Positions 1 to 11,131 of a stretch of DNA of 64,000 nucleotides are shown piece after piece. A model generated the notes under the pieces. It had not been told where the DNA came from and searched no databases. It was given only the letters and a program-made list of their open reading frames with translations. Positions within the stretch are counted from its first letter, which is position 1. Each line of letters begins with the position of its first letter. Where the stretch lies: assembly GCF_041956535.1 (NCBI RefSeq), contig NW_027192203.1:310001-374000 (forward strand). The letters are read 5' to 3'. Source of the stretch: Calcarisporiella thermophila CBS 279.70 (lineage: Eukaryota > Calcarisporiellomycota). A program made the translations under genes and the position numbers.

Positions 1-1307
1 ACGCCACAGCCTCCGCACTCATATTTGACATATTTGAGCTGCGGAAAAACTACCGTTCTTCGTGTCACGACACCAGTTACTCGAACTAGACAATTGAGCT
101 GAGATTGTCTTGAGAATCAATTCAAAATAGATTTATTAGCTTCGGACAGCAAATCTTGACATAATAAACAAGTCATACCTGAGATCTCTGAGCGAACATA
201 CGGCTGGAAGATCAGTAATTCGAACATGAATCTCTGGATGAATTCGCTGATAAGCAGGATACTGAATTAAGGTAGTCTCCATTGCAACTTGATCAAATAT
301 TTTGAGCATCTCCGTCGGTGAGTTTGCGAGAAAGTATGATAGAAGTGGTTTGCGATTTGCAAGGTGTAGGTAACACACTTCAAGACTTTCGGAATTAGCT
401 ATTATAAATGAATAGTTGAATATGAATACCAAGCTTAAATGTTGAATAAATTAATATATTACTCTCTCCCAATGTTCGAATTCTTTCACCATACACCGAC
501 GAACCCTTTTCATCGACATAGCTAAGAAGAAAATCTTTAAACTCTCTCCGTATGGTTCTACGTTGAGCGTCAAGTGAAATCCATTGGGAGATAGTGCTCG
601 TCTTAACGTTTGAGAGCTCTTCTAAAGTCATTTCCGCCTAATATGGTAAAGCATACAATGGTGAAAATAAAGTGGAATTTTTCACCAAAAGTTAGATATG
701 GTACTTCTTCAATATTATCCATCAGTATATCTTCAGATTCATGAAATATACGACGTCGATGTCGAATTTTTAATGGCTCTTCCGGTTCATCATCAAGATC
801 CTCTAGAAAAGCGGCGGGAACTCTGCCCTCTCGTCTTAATCTCTCGTTGTCACGTCTATTTAAAATAGCATCAACTGCTTTGCGTTGTGATATGTCCATA
901 GTGTCATATTCGTTTTCATCGAGTTCATCAAAATCGTAATTATCAAGTCTGACATCCTGTTTGTAATCACTGTAAAAATCTGTTAATATGAGATTATTTT
1001 GAATTTCATTTCAGAGCTGTAACACTTGCGTTTCCATCCCAGGCCCAAACAAATCTTCTCCTTCGTCCTCTTCCTCTTCTGGTTGTAACTCTTCAAGTTC
1101 GTCAATTGGATCATCGAATTCGCGGTATGCCTCCCCAAATGGTTGAGGTGAAGAGGGCGGGAGTGATGCCGCCGCGGGAGAAGAAATATCATGTGCAGAT
1201 ACAAGTGACCTCCTTCTTTTCCTACCGTCAGATGACTACAGGAGAATTAGCTAATGAAATCTAATATATAGCACTCTGTATGAATGCTTTGTAGACTCAA
1301 TTACCAT
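1..1307 (-). CDS. MCM2: MCM2 replicative helicase subunit, N-terminal part (cut by window edge)
   Basis: Subunit of the nuclear MCM2-7 helicase that licenses and unwinds replication origins. Only the N-terminal part is in the window; the AAA+ motor lies beyond position 1. The start ATG at 1307-1305 is followed at once by an intron. The next exon encodes an acidic tail with the motif GEDLFGPGM, then the conserved block [17 protein letters not shown], then [20 protein letters not shown], then [21 protein letters not shown]. Then come [13 protein letters not shown] and [12 protein letters not shown], typical of the MCM N-domain. The last codons at the edge give SGVV-like TGVVTRRT and [11 protein letters not shown], the start of the Zn ribbon. 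Several short introns separate these blocks. The gene is divergent from SRP14 with about 160 bp between start codons. Family identity is secure; the exact exon ends are approximate. Confidence 0.93.
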
Positions 1308-1471
1308 AGTTACGTATTGAATATAGAATCAAGAAATTTCAAAAAAATTTTAACAAAAAAAAAATCTAACGCGTTCGTGACGCGAAAAAAAATAATGACG
1401 TAAACAAAATTTTAAAAAGGTCAATTTCAAAAGGTAGGAATAGATTTTAGACCGAACATATAAACTACAAG

Positions 1472-2033
1472 ATGAAGTTGCTTAATAATGATGAGGTGAA
1501 GAGACATAAAATATATAAATTTTGAACCAAATTACTTATTAAAATATTTGTTTTGTTATCAGTTTTTAGATCATTTAAACAAAATGTATGAAATTTCAAG
1601 AACAAGTGGTACAGTGTTTGTTACCATGAAACGATGTAAGTTTAATATTCCTTTCATCGATGATCTATTTCAAACTTTACATTTTATAATGATTATTAAT
1701 CACCTCTATTAGTACTTCCAAAACAGTCATCGGCCACCTCAGATGTCAACATGACAAGTAATCTGGAAGAAGATAATGAATATCAGTGTCTGGTGCGAGC
1801 TGTATTAAAAAAACATAAAATTAGCACATTAGTGAGCGTCAATATGTTTATATTCATAACTTGTTTATGTAGCTATATTTGTTTAATATTTTTAGGTACA
1901 ATCCTCGGATAGCGTGAGATTTCAAGGAGCTTATATGAACGTTTTAAGGACCAACTTGACAGCCCTTAAGAAAAAGGATAGAACAAAAGATAAAGAGCGA
2001 AAGAAAATGAAAAAAACAAAACCTACTGCTTAA
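1472..2033 (+). CDS. SRP14: Signal recognition particle 14 kDa subunit
   Basis: Alu-domain protein of the signal recognition particle, which slows translation elongation while ribosomes are delivered to the ER. I read four exons: 1472-1495, 1563-1635, 1713-1831 and 1896-2033. They join in frame to 117 residues. The N-terminus reads MKLLNNDEFLDHLNKMYE, followed by the hallmark SRTSGTVFVTMKR. The C-terminal helix contains SSDSVRFQGAYMNVLRTNL and ends in a lysine-rich tail (KKKDRTKDKERKKMKK), as in other SRP14 proteins. The loop between the strands is shorter than in mammals. The first exon is only 24 nt; its start was chosen because it restores the conserved NDEFL motif. The gene is divergent from MCM2. 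Confidence 0.93.
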
Positions 2034-2653
2034 TGTGATTTATTTTCGTACGGGACACATATTTCATGGAAACAAAGCTGAATAATACTACCCAACCTTG
2101 TAATCTGGATGATTCGTTTAGAACGATGGCTGGTGGTTGTATTCGCACAATAAAATATCAATGAATGAAACTTGTAGTTGCTAACACTACTTTACAGTGG
2201 AAAGAAGTATAAATAAATGGACTCAAATTTTAAAATCTATCATTCAAAGGGGTGCTCAGGGGAGGATATTTAAAAATTGAACGAACATATCAAATATTGA
2301 AATTAAATTAAACCAATAAAAATTTAAAAAATATAACATTTACAAATATTTATAAAATTTTTGATTTTATAAAAATTATTTTTTTTTTAGTAAATTTTTG
2401 ATATTTTATTTTCTAAACCTTAATACTTTTCTTAATAGCAGATATTTTCGAAGCGATTAAATTTAAAAATAGTTGATTATTACAAAGTTCACGCAGAATG
2501 CAAAAAATTTCAAAAAGTTAGACCCCCATTGATACAAAAGAAATATATATAATGAGAAAGTTATCTCATATTTGATATGTATAAAAAAAATATATAAATT
2601 AACATAGGAGGTGAATGAGAATTACTCGCATATCGCATCAATACGCCATTATA
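2034..2653. other. AT-rich intergenic stretch
   Basis: About 620 bp between the convergent ends of SRP14 and the coiled-coil gene. It is very AT-rich, with T and A runs near 2370-2400. I see no gene or RNA in it. Confidence 0.6.
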
Positions 2654-3781
2654 TCATCCAAGGTATACTCTACCCTTTTCCAAAAACCTAGAATGATTAT
2701 CACTTCCGAAAAAAGGCGGAAATATACAGTAAACAACGATTCCGGTTTGCTTTCTTGAATTTGAATCTAGTTCCATCGTCTCTGGATCATATATCTGTTT
2801 ACCCTCCGAAATGACCATAGGCTGAATCTCAATATCCTGGCTACGAATTGCTATACTAAGCTGGCGAGCTGTGTTCACAATATCAGCAAGTTTGTTATTA
2901 GGATCAATCCAAGATGGGTATACGTGTTTGAACACAGCTGATAGATGGTCAGTCGCTCGTTTAGCCGCATCGAAAAGATGTTGCTGACTTTCCGGATCAC
3001 GTACCGCTGTTACAGTCATTTGTTGACGCAGGCGAGTGGCCCAGTGTGGCTTACGTTCTTTAAGCCAACTGAATAATTCATTATAGGAGGTGCCAATTGA
3101 TAGACCAGCAAGTAAGGGATTTGAAAGGAACTCACGAATGATATATTCAACAATATATTTTTCCATTAGCAAAGCGATTGTTGAACCGTCGATTGAATTA
3201 CCACTAGAGCTAAATATTTTCATGTCTTTGAATTTAGTAGAGAGGAAGCCGTATGCAGCCTGGCGATTGCACTTGGGGGTAGCCGAGAGTAATAACTGAG
3301 ATATGCCGTATTTAAGCCTCCGGAATTGATCATGTAAGGATGCAAAATCATCTTCGGTAGCCTGAAGAGCCTTCTTATCCTCAAGGTAATTTGATTCCAT
3401 TTTGATATAATCTTGTTCACGCCGGGCTAATTTTTGTTCCGCTGCCTTGATCTTTTCAGTAAGATTGGTATATTCGCGTTTGAAAGTCTCCTCGACCTTT
3501 TTTTTTGTTTCGATATGGTACTGTAGTCGCCATTCGGATTCACGTGTAGCCTCATTGCGTGCCTCATCACGTCCAAGCATGCCCTCCTTCATTCCAGATT
3601 CATATGCTTGCTTACAACCCTTTTCATAGCCATCTTTATAGCCACTCTGGTATTGAGGATTAAAGTTCTGGTTCTGCGTCGAAGTAGAGGGAGAAGAAGT
3701 GAAGTAAGTGTCTGTGTTCGCATCATCCATAGGAAGGGCAGGATTTAGATGGGGCGGTGGTTGTGGCTGCTTTTTGTTCAT
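2654..3781 (-). CDS. Coiled-coil protein of unknown function
   Basis: Single-exon reading frame of 375 residues that I do not recognise. Residues 1-45 are proline-rich and low-complexity. Around residues 47-70 there is a run of glycines every four residues (GYKDGYEKGC, ESGMKEGMLG), similar in style to the deca-GX3 repeat of Yae1-like proteins but too short to assign. Residues about 75-150 are charged and heptad-like (KKKVEETFKRE, KIKAAEQKLARREQ), so a coiled coil is likely. The C-terminal half is a folded-looking helical region containing ELFSWLKERKPHWATRLRQQ. It ends with a hydrophobic patch, GIVVYCIFPPFFG. It shares a 193-bp divergent promoter with the KCTD-like gene, which also encodes a coiled coil; a joint role is only a guess. 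The last codons may change if an intron lies near 2660. Confidence 0.7.
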   Translation of the reverse strand: MNKKQPQPPPHLNPALPMDDANTDTYFTSSPSTSTQNQNFNPQYQSGYKDGYEKGCKQAYESGMKEGMLGRDEARNEATRESEWRLQYHIETKKKVEETFKREYTNLTEKIKAAEQKLARREQDYIKMESNYLEDKKALQATEDDFASLHDQFRRLKYGISQLLLSATPKCNRQAAYGFLSTKFKDMKIFSSSGNSIDGSTIALLMEKYIVEYIIREFLSNPLLAGLSIGTSYNELFSWLKERKPHWATRLRQQMTVTAVRDPESQQHLFDAAKRATDHLSAVFKHVYPSWIDPNNKLADIVNTARQLSIAIRSQDIEIQPMVISEGKQIYDPETMELDSNSRKQTGIVVYCIFPPFFGSDNHSRFLEKGRVYLG

Positions 3782-3974
3782 TTTTTTAATGTCGCTCTTA
3801 AATAATTCTCAAGAGTAAAGGATTGAAAGAATGAAGCCTCAATCCATTTTCGATTATCAGCCACAATATCTCTAACGCTTGAGCTCCAATTTTTTATTAA
3901 TCTTCTCTCCGCCCACTTTAAATAAAAAAGCTGGCCACTCCATTTATTTAGACACGCGCATCTCATTTTCAATA

Positions 3975-5440
3975 ATGTCGTCTACTTATTTTGATGAAAA
4001 CCAGACGCTTAGTAATAGTACTATGGGGCAAGACGAACAAGATGAAACAGGTCGCTGGGAAGATAATTCTTCTGACCATGGATCATCTTTTATGGAAGCG
4101 GTTGAGGAGCATACTTCTGATTTTTTGATCTACCGTGAATATCAGCCAGAATGGGAAACTCTTGTTGATGCATTTGGACGGGAGAAGCAGGGTATATTAA
4201 AAGAATTAAACAAGCCATTTTGCTTTCGATTAATTTATATTATATTAATAGCAATCTTAGCAGAAATCCAGCAAGGAACAGATAAACTGAAGGCACTCGA
4301 GGAGAGATTTGAGACTGCGAAAGCTGATTTTTTTCATCGATTAACGCGATCTTACGAAAAGCTATCCGCAGAGCTTGAGGGAAGACAAAACACATTAGAG
4401 ACAGAGCGTCGGAAATTTGAAGGAGAACGTGATCGCATGAAAGGTAAATTATTTGTTAAATAGAAATAAAACGCATGTAACCTAACTTCTTATTGTATAA
4501 GATGTCACTAAATTCCAAAGCGAAAAGGTATTATCGAAATACATATTTTGTTTTGTATTAACAACTTAACCTAATTACTATTTACAGATAAAACTGAACG
4601 TTGGTGGATTGCGATTTGAAACTTCATTAACTACACTTAGAAGGGATCCTAATAGCATGCTGGCGGCTATGTTTAGCGGTCGACATGGATTAGTATCTGA
4701 CGCAGATGGTAATATTTCTTTAGAATGTGTTACCTATTACCTATATATATATGTTACATATTTTGCAATTAAAATTTTATAATTTTAGGGAGCTATTTTA
4801 TTGATCGTGATGGCACTCACTGTAAGTATACTAATCATGTGTGTTTGCTCTTGCAAGTACAGCTTTGGTCTTCATTTATTTATTTCTTTTATTGTAGTCC
4901 GTTTGATATTGAACTTTCTCCGTGATTTAAGGCATCCACCTCAGCTGGATGAGGTTACAATCGATGAATTAGTGCGCGAGGCTGCGTTCTACCAAATTAA
5001 TGGTTTACTTCGATTAAAGTGGGCAAATCTGAGAAGAATTACTCAGGAAGAGCTTTCTGCAACATATCCCAAACACACGCATAACAATTCAACCGTTTTC
5101 AAACTTGAGAAGCTCGACTGCTCATTTTTGGATTTTAGCGGATATCGAATATCGCCGAATTCGACGTTTGCTGGGAGCAATCTCGAGGGAGCAAATTTTT
5201 CTTCGGCGACATTTCTTATTGATTTGGTGACTTCCACTATAGATTTTTCAAATACCAACTTAATGAATGCTAAATTTCCCGTACACGGCAGTCCAAATCG
5301 ACCGGTTGGTGTTCAGTTTCGCACTGGTGGGTTTACAAGAATTTATTCATAAACTATCATCTCTTTTTTTTTTAAGTTTGGACACTATTTTATATATAGA
5401 CGGAGCAATGACTACTGATGCAGAAAATCTAAAGAGTTAA
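3975..5440 (+). CDS. KCTD9-like protein: coiled coil, BTB/T1 domain, pentapeptide repeats
   Basis: Seven exons (3975-4191, 4264-4443, 4502-4527, 4588-4708, 4789-4821, 4898-5326, 5400-5440) join in frame to about 348 residues. The N-terminal third is acidic and then coiled-coil (KLKALEERFETAKADFFHRL, EGRQNTLETERRKFEGER). The middle is a KCTD-type BTB (potassium-channel T1) domain, with the diagnostic IKLNVGGLRFETSLTTLRR, then MFSGRHG, then SYFIDRDGTHFRLILNFLRD. The C-terminus has short pentapeptide-like repeats (FAGSNLEGANFSSATF, IDFSNTNLMNAKF). KCTD proteins usually oligomerise and many act as Cullin-3 adaptors; that role here is inference. The acceptor of intron 1 is a CAG tandem (4260 or 4263), so one alanine may be optional. 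The final exon encodes only about 13 residues. Confidence 0.85.
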
Positions 5441-6023
5441 GTGAACGTCAGATCAAATAAATACCCAGTGGTATACTACGAATTTCTACAATACTATGTA
5501 TTTCAACTTCTGTTTATATCTTGCGGCGAACATTAACTATCTTTATTGAATTTATTCAACATTTTCTTTTAAATTATAATTAATTATTATCCAAATAAAT
5601 GTATCATCTCCCACATATATCGTATTACGTATTCTATTCAAATGTATTAGCACTGTGTTGCTTTAAAATCACAATATTGGAGCCATTTGTCATTTTTCCA
5701 GATAGCACAGCATATCATTCATTTTTAGAGTGGTTCGTATAACTCTCATAATATTTTACCTATATTGTTTATATTTTATCATTAAATATTCAAATAATCT
5801 GAAGATTTAGCAAAATGCCTATTAAAAATATATATTGCAATCGAATGTGCTGCTATAATTTACATTGCTACCAAGTGAAACTATACTAAAGTTTGTTTTT
5901 CAGTTAATTTCAATTTTACCAGTTAATGCAATACTCGGAAATTGTATAATCAGTCACAAATTTGTTTACCATTTATTTGGCACAACTTCGCCTTGTAATC
6001 GCTGAATTTATACTTATTCCAAG
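5441..6023. other. AT-rich intergenic stretch
   Basis: About 580 bp between the KCTD-like gene and the uS17m gene. It holds the 3' end of one and the promoter of the other. It is strongly AT-rich and I see no gene. Confidence 0.6.
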
Positions 6024-6371
6024 ATGCGACAAAATTTTGTCGGCATGGTAGTGAGCACTGCCATGCAAAAAACAGTCAAAGTAAGAGTGACACGACAGAA
6101 GATGCATCCTATTGTACAGAAGGTAGCATTATTTGACTCTTTGATTTCTACTAAATGCAATGTTCTAATTTAAATTATGATTAATTTAAAGATGGTAAAA
6201 TACCATCGTAACTTCTTAGCACATGACGGCGAAGAGAAATGCTCTTTGGGAGATGTTGTCCGCATTGAAGCATGCAGACCTCTTAGTAAGCTCAAAAAAT
6301 TTACAGTTACTGATGTCCTACGACCAGCAAAAACTTACACAGATCCAGAGACCGGTCAGGTTTTGAGGTGA
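6024..6371 (+). CDS. MRPS17: Mitochondrial small-subunit ribosomal protein uS17m
   Basis: Component of the mitochondrial 30S-type subunit, an rRNA-binding OB-fold protein. Two exons (6024-6122 and 6192-6371) give 92 residues. The bacterial S17 signature is clear: GMVVSTAMQKTVKVRVTRQ, then KYHRNFLAHD (the KRSKKYxAHD equivalent), then CSLGDVVRIEACRPLSKLKKF. There is no long cleavable presequence; the start MRQNF matches the usual direct start of fungal MRPS17. The following gene on the other strand is uL23, so a mitochondrial and a cytosolic ribosomal protein gene converge here by chance or by shared housekeeping context. Confidence 0.92.
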
Positions 6372-6535
6372 TTTCCACCTGTCATACTGTCACATATTGA
6401 AATGTTTTCATAATGTATATCCATTTTAATAAAATTATTTTCGAAATTCTCATGTTTTTCTCATATAAATCAATTCACAAAGGAATAATTTAGAAGCATA
6501 ACAATGGTTTTTATTTTTGAGAAATCGTTGATGAA

Positions 6536-7121
6536 TTAGATGAATCCAATCTAAATAGTTATAAAAATACAGAATATGAGCATAAGTAATTGATATTAAT
6601 GATAATATTAAGATTATATATACCTTATTAGCAACATCAAGGGCATCGACATCAGCAGTCAAACGAACAAATGCCTTCTTAGTGCCATCAGGACTATAAA
6701 CGAAAAATAATCAGATGTGATATAATTGAAAATTGCATATTCAGTCTCACCGGATAAGAGTATTGATCTTCAGAGCTTCTACATCGTATAATTTTTTCAC
6801 TGCATCCTTGATCTGTCGCTTATTAGCGCGCACATCTACAATGAATACGAGCGTATTATGCTCTTCGATTTTCTTCATCGCTGTCTCAGTGTTAAGAGGA
6901 AAGCGCACGATCTTATATTGATCAAGACGTGGAGCATGCGGGAAAGACTTTCGCGGGTATTTAGGTGCGCGAGTGAGACGGAGAGTCTTGGGGCGATGGA
7001 AAGTCGTACTAGTACGGATCTTTCGTACGGCGTTGCCTTGTGTGCCCCGAAGAGCAGCCTTTTTAGCGGCCTGAGCCTTGGCTTTCTCGTTCGATGCGGC
7101 CGATTTGCCTATAGAAGACAT
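6536..7121 (-). CDS. RPL25: Cytosolic large-subunit ribosomal protein uL23 (L23a/L25)
   Basis: Ribosomal protein at the nascent-peptide exit, contacted by SRP and NAC. Three exons (7121-6751, 6693-6624, 6550-6536) give 151 residues. Landmarks are [74 protein letters not shown] and [12 protein letters not shown] at the stop. The N-terminal basic extension ([14 protein letters not shown]) is typical of the eukaryotic form. The last exon encodes just the final four residues and the stop, a structure that is easy to miss. Base composition is slightly less AT-rich than its neighbours, as expected for a highly expressed gene. Confidence 0.95.
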
Positions 7122-7135
7122 GAGCCAAGTTCAAT

Positions 7136-7386
7136 TTATTGGTTCCATGGTATAATAGAGTGGTCTCTTCTCATCGGCTGTACTGGTAAAAACCAATATA
7201 TCCATCCATCCAGATTATAATGCATCTGCATCCATCAATCCATTTACCTTGCTGCTTCTTGCCCTTAATCGCGGACATAGCTTGCTTCAATGCAGATGAA
7301 ATGGGGAAAAAGAAGGATCTTTTCTTTTGTTCAAACTCTAGTAACAAGTCCCTTCGCAAATTTGGGTATTTCCATATTGGTCTAAA
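7136..7386 (-). CDS. Possible small gene upstream of uL23, 5' part not resolved
   Basis: An open stretch on the minus strand reads PIWKYPNLRRDLLLEFEQ and then RSFFFPISSALKQAMSAIKG, a composition that looks like real basic helical protein. A plausible intron (donor after KKQQ near 7250, acceptor near 7187) leads to an ending that reads PMRRDHSIIPWNQ and a stop at 7138-7136. The reading frame is closed just upstream of 7386, where a TTTAG acceptor is present, so at least one more 5' exon is needed. I could not find one that joins in phase. Its stop would lie only 15 bp before the uL23 start on the same strand, so it could instead be part of a uL23 leader. I do not recognise a family. Confidence 0.25.
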
Positions 7387-7785
7387 TCGAATCACTCATC
7401 TCCTATGATTTAATTGGATACGCTTAGACTAGAGTTTAAATATATAAAGTAAACGTAGCTGTCCAGTTTGCAAATAGAATATTGGAAACTGACTATAGCG
7501 GATGAATTAATTACGTCGTCCTTGAGGAGTCTCTGTATGTTTTCTTATTATCATATGGTTATAAATTGGTAAGCATTTGTAATGGGTTATATATTACTTT
7601 TATATTATGATTTTGAATCACAATAAGGGTAACTAAACCTAGCTATTTACAGCATGAATGGCTCATTTATTTATTTTACAGCTATTAGTGTAATTTGCAT
7701 ATCAGAGATAATATCTATGGTAACATAAAACACTTTGAATTAGAAAGCAGAGCCAACTAAGAAAAAATACTATTAAATTTGATTT

Positions 7786-9080
7786 TCATTCGGCTTCCTG
7801 CTCAAAAAGTGTATACGTTGGGAAAATAGCCACATTCTCCGCACACCATATCATTGTCGACTTTAATCGATAAAAATTGCCTTCTAATATAAATCCAGGG
7901 CGAAGCATTTCAGCGATATTCGATTCCAATAATATCATAATCGGCCTTGACATAAGTTGATCGTCTACGGAGTTTAGTGTGATTGTCCACAAATCATGCT
8001 CAATATATCGGCTCTCCGAGGATATTATATCTGCCACTCTTGCCAATCCTCCTTCCCAGTGTTCTTCCAAGCATATATTTTCTACCTTATTGTCGGAAAC
8101 TTTTCCCACCAACTGCTGGGCTTCCTCTATATTCATCCCAGTTAAGTCCTTGAAGATAGCGCATTCTTCTGGAGTACACCATGCATTATTATTTATATCA
8201 TCAGGATGTAGGAGTGCCATACAAACGCTATTGAACGCACCAGGAAGCTTAATCATCGCAGCCTTACAGAGTGGCAATTCACTACAAGCGAGTTTTGCAA
8301 TGCTAGATGCTTTTTGTACATCTTCTAAATATTCAGGGCATACATTGTGCGTCATAAGATATTGGAGAAAATCATAAATAACGGCAGGCGCTTCAACAAA
8401 ATAATGAGAAGAGATAAAGCCGGATCGCAATAAATATTCAGATAGAAATATCTGCACGCTTTCCTCAAATTGTGTTGCATCAATATCTCGGGCACTGTCA
8501 ATAGGAGATTCTACAGTGTCAACTTGGTTACGTTGAAGAGTGTTTTGACCAGCTGCAAAACCGATATACGCGAGAAAGCGATCGAACATTGATTTTTGGA
8601 TATCATTCAGTTTGCGATTACGCTTAAATAAAAGAACCGCCTGCTCCACTCGCTCGCGATATGTCTTGGTCCTATTAAATTTAAATGATAAGTATATCAT
8701 TTTATAATAGTAGGGTCTTTTTAATAATTCTCTGTACTTACTGATCGAAGGGAGGAACTTCCTCGCTACTTACTTCATCCCCTCCTAAGTCCGTGTTCGG
8801 CTGTGCTGCGCTTTTCTGCTTCTTCTTTTTATTGCGCTTTTTCTTTGTCTCTGAAACACATACTAGAGAATTTTCGCGGGAAGAATTATCATGACTATTT
8901 ACATGTTGGAGATTTTCTAAGTTAGCATCACAAACAATATTGGACTCCTCCAAAATGCCAACTTGATCTTTGCTACTGTGACAATTAATATAATAACGAT
9001 GCGTGAATTTTCCTCCTTATACGTATAATAAGGGAAGTCGATGAAATTAGATTATAGATAACTTACACGACTTCAGTCAT
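7786..9080 (-). CDS. arb1: Arb1-like subunit of the Argonaute siRNA chaperone (ARC) complex
   Basis: In fission yeast Arb1 binds Ago1 with Arb2, holds duplex siRNA and is needed for heterochromatin silencing. Three exons (9080-9067, 8975-8742, 8671-7786) join to 377 residues. After a lysine-rich linker (KKKRNKKKKQKS) comes the family core: YRERVEQAVLLFKRNRKL, then MFDRFLAYIGFAAG, then FLQYLMTHNVCPEYLEDVQKA, then SELPLCKAAMIKLPGAFNSV. These follow the order and spacing of the Arb1 family as I know it (a charged helix, the FDKYLAxGG-like block, a cysteine-proline-glutamate-tyrosine motif, an LPGxFN motif). The first exon is only 14 nt. The GxEEYYADxP motif typical before the core in Dikarya is not evident. 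A profile comparison with the Arb1 family would settle it. Confidence 0.68.
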
Positions 9081-9314
9081 GTTAGATCCACGCTAATTCA
9101 AAATTAAAAATGTCAAAATTCAATCGCGAAAATTTTTAATATTTGTCTTGTTCGAAGTTTAAGGATATTCTGAAATCTTTTAATATTGTGATTAAAATGA
9201 ATAATTTATATGCAATATGAACGTGAAAAAAGAATCCAGTAATTCATAAAAAATTATTCTCGCCCAGAATTTTTGGACGCGCACACTAATAAATAGAATG
9301 AAAAATATTTGAAT

Positions 9315-9915
9315 ATGAGTTCTAAAGGACAAACTGAACTTACTGCACTTGCTAAAAGGGTTTTTAACTCCCTTTACTCTCTGGATCGTGACATGCACAA
9401 CGAGGTGCTTAAGTCTTGTTATGATACGAAGGCAGGTAATTAAAAAATTAACAAATTTTACACTTTTGCCCCTGCTAAAATTTTGTTGAAGTTTTTGAGA
9501 ATCCATTCGTGTATATTGAAGGTAAACTACTATATTGTTCTAGTAACTTATGTCCTTTGATTATACAACATGGTTCATTTTAGGGATTGAGGATATTCGT
9601 CGCCATTTTGACTCTTTCAACCGCTTTTTCTCTACATTCGAAGCTAGCATCTTAAGTATAAGCGAATCGAAATTGTTCAATAACAGTGTTGTATTGGTTG
9701 ACCAAGTTATCAAATCACGAGTGTATTTTGTGCCTCTCGAGGTGCGTTGTGTCACCAGACTTGAAGTGAATGAACGCGGCAAAATAGTTAGACATGAAGA
9801 TATATGGAGCTTGAAAGATCTGATGGCAAGCTTCCCCGTTGTGGGTTGGATGTATGGTAACGTAATGAGGCGTGTTTTGAGTGCAATTTCTGTTCGAGTC
9901 TTGGGCTATAAGTGA
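9315..9915 (+). CDS. NTF2-like (SnoaL/DUF2358-type) protein
   Basis: Two exons (9315-9435, 9584-9915) give 150 residues. The pattern fits a cone-shaped NTF2-like fold: N-terminal helices (MSSKGQTELTALAKRVFNSL), then FNRFFSTFEASILSIS, then strands including VVLVDQVIKSRVYFVPL and RLEVNERGKIVRHEDIWSLK, then DLMASFPVVGWMYGNVMRR. The HEDxWSLKDL plus proline-hydrophobic-GWxY pattern occurs in small uncharacterised fungal proteins of this type. No catalytic residues can be assigned, so substrate and role are unknown. It is divergent from the Arb1-like gene across 234 bp. Confidence 0.75.
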
Positions 9916-10016
9916 CCATTCCACTTGGTTAGGAATATTTGTCTCTGCGCTTTTAATGTATATTTTATAACTTATTCATATAAGAATATTATTATTAAAA
10001 AAAATTTACAGAAAGT

Positions 10017-11131
10017 TCATTGCGACATTTTCTTCAATAATTGACGCGTATTTGCCCTTGCGATATCGTCTATGGTAGAGTGGATTTGCTGACAGCCCTC
10101 GATAGCTAAATTCATTACACTTTCAAAACTCTCCATATGTAGGCGAGATTCCATCTATATTAAGGGAAAAGGTTATAATTCATGCTACTTTCGAGATAAT
10201 TTTAATATTCACCTGAACTAGCGTAACTTTCCCACTTCTTGGTAACACTCCAATAGTCAGCTCGGGACTTTCAGAGGATTCTTCGATATGATTTAAGTCT
10301 AATCAAATTTATAAATAGCCAGAATAGATTATCATTATTTGTCAAGAAAAACTATATCAATGTCTATTTACCTAACACAGGTTGTTTTTCTAAGCATCCT
10401 CCCGTACAAGCACAGACATAATCTATCATTGGTATTCCTGCGTCAATAAGTGCCACAGTTGCAGCATTAATACAAGCCTGTAATGTGCCTATAGACTCGA
10501 ATAAATTTCAGCGTGTACAATCAAAAGAGCCAATATTATGAATATACCTCCATCATGTTGCAGTATTTGTAGGTATATGTCAATTTGAGATCTCGGAAAG
10601 AGTGTTGTCATGACTACAGGCTCAAATGTTTGCTTAACAAGCGCGGCAATTTCTAAAGAGCGTCTTAGACGAAAAAAAAATTGGGGGGTTTTAGAGATGA
10701 ATTTGGATCTAGAAAAGAAAATTTGAGAAAGGTACTTGTCGTTTTTTGATCGCTTCTTTCGTTCACTTGTACTAAATGGCGCAATATTAAATTCTACGTT
10801 AAATATAGCGCGATCATGAAGAATCGCTCCTCTATGTCTCGCCTTGAAATATGAAAATGTTAATTTTTTGAATGTCTTGCTATTATTAACGAATAATGCA
10901 GCAAACCTCTCTTGGCCCGTAGATGGCAGCCAAAACCTTGGTATTACCGTGCTCAATATATGCCGAACCGTCCGCTTGACATAACACACCGGGGCGGCAA
11001 GTAATCTTTCGAAGTTCGTTAGCACGTCTGCCGTCGACTCGTAATCCTATACTTAAAGGCTTTAATATTGACTCTATGTTATCAACTTTATATTATATAC
11101 CCTCCGGGTTCAGTAATTCTAATCTTGACAT
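10017..11131 (-). CDS. RRP41: Exosome core subunit RRP41/Ski6 (EXOSC4)
   Basis: RNase PH-fold subunit of the nine-subunit RNA exosome ring, acting in nuclear and cytoplasmic 3' RNA decay and processing. The start reads [18 protein letters not shown] across the first intron, followed by [20 protein letters not shown] and [12 protein letters not shown], the standard RRP41 opening. Later exons give [13 protein letters not shown], then [20 protein letters not shown], then [16 protein letters not shown]. Then comes [17 protein letters not shown] with YVCACTGG. The C-terminus reads QLLKKMSQ. At least five short introns are present. Fungal RRP41 usually lacks the phosphorolytic residues of archaeal enzymes; I did not resolve this here. 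Confidence 0.9.
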
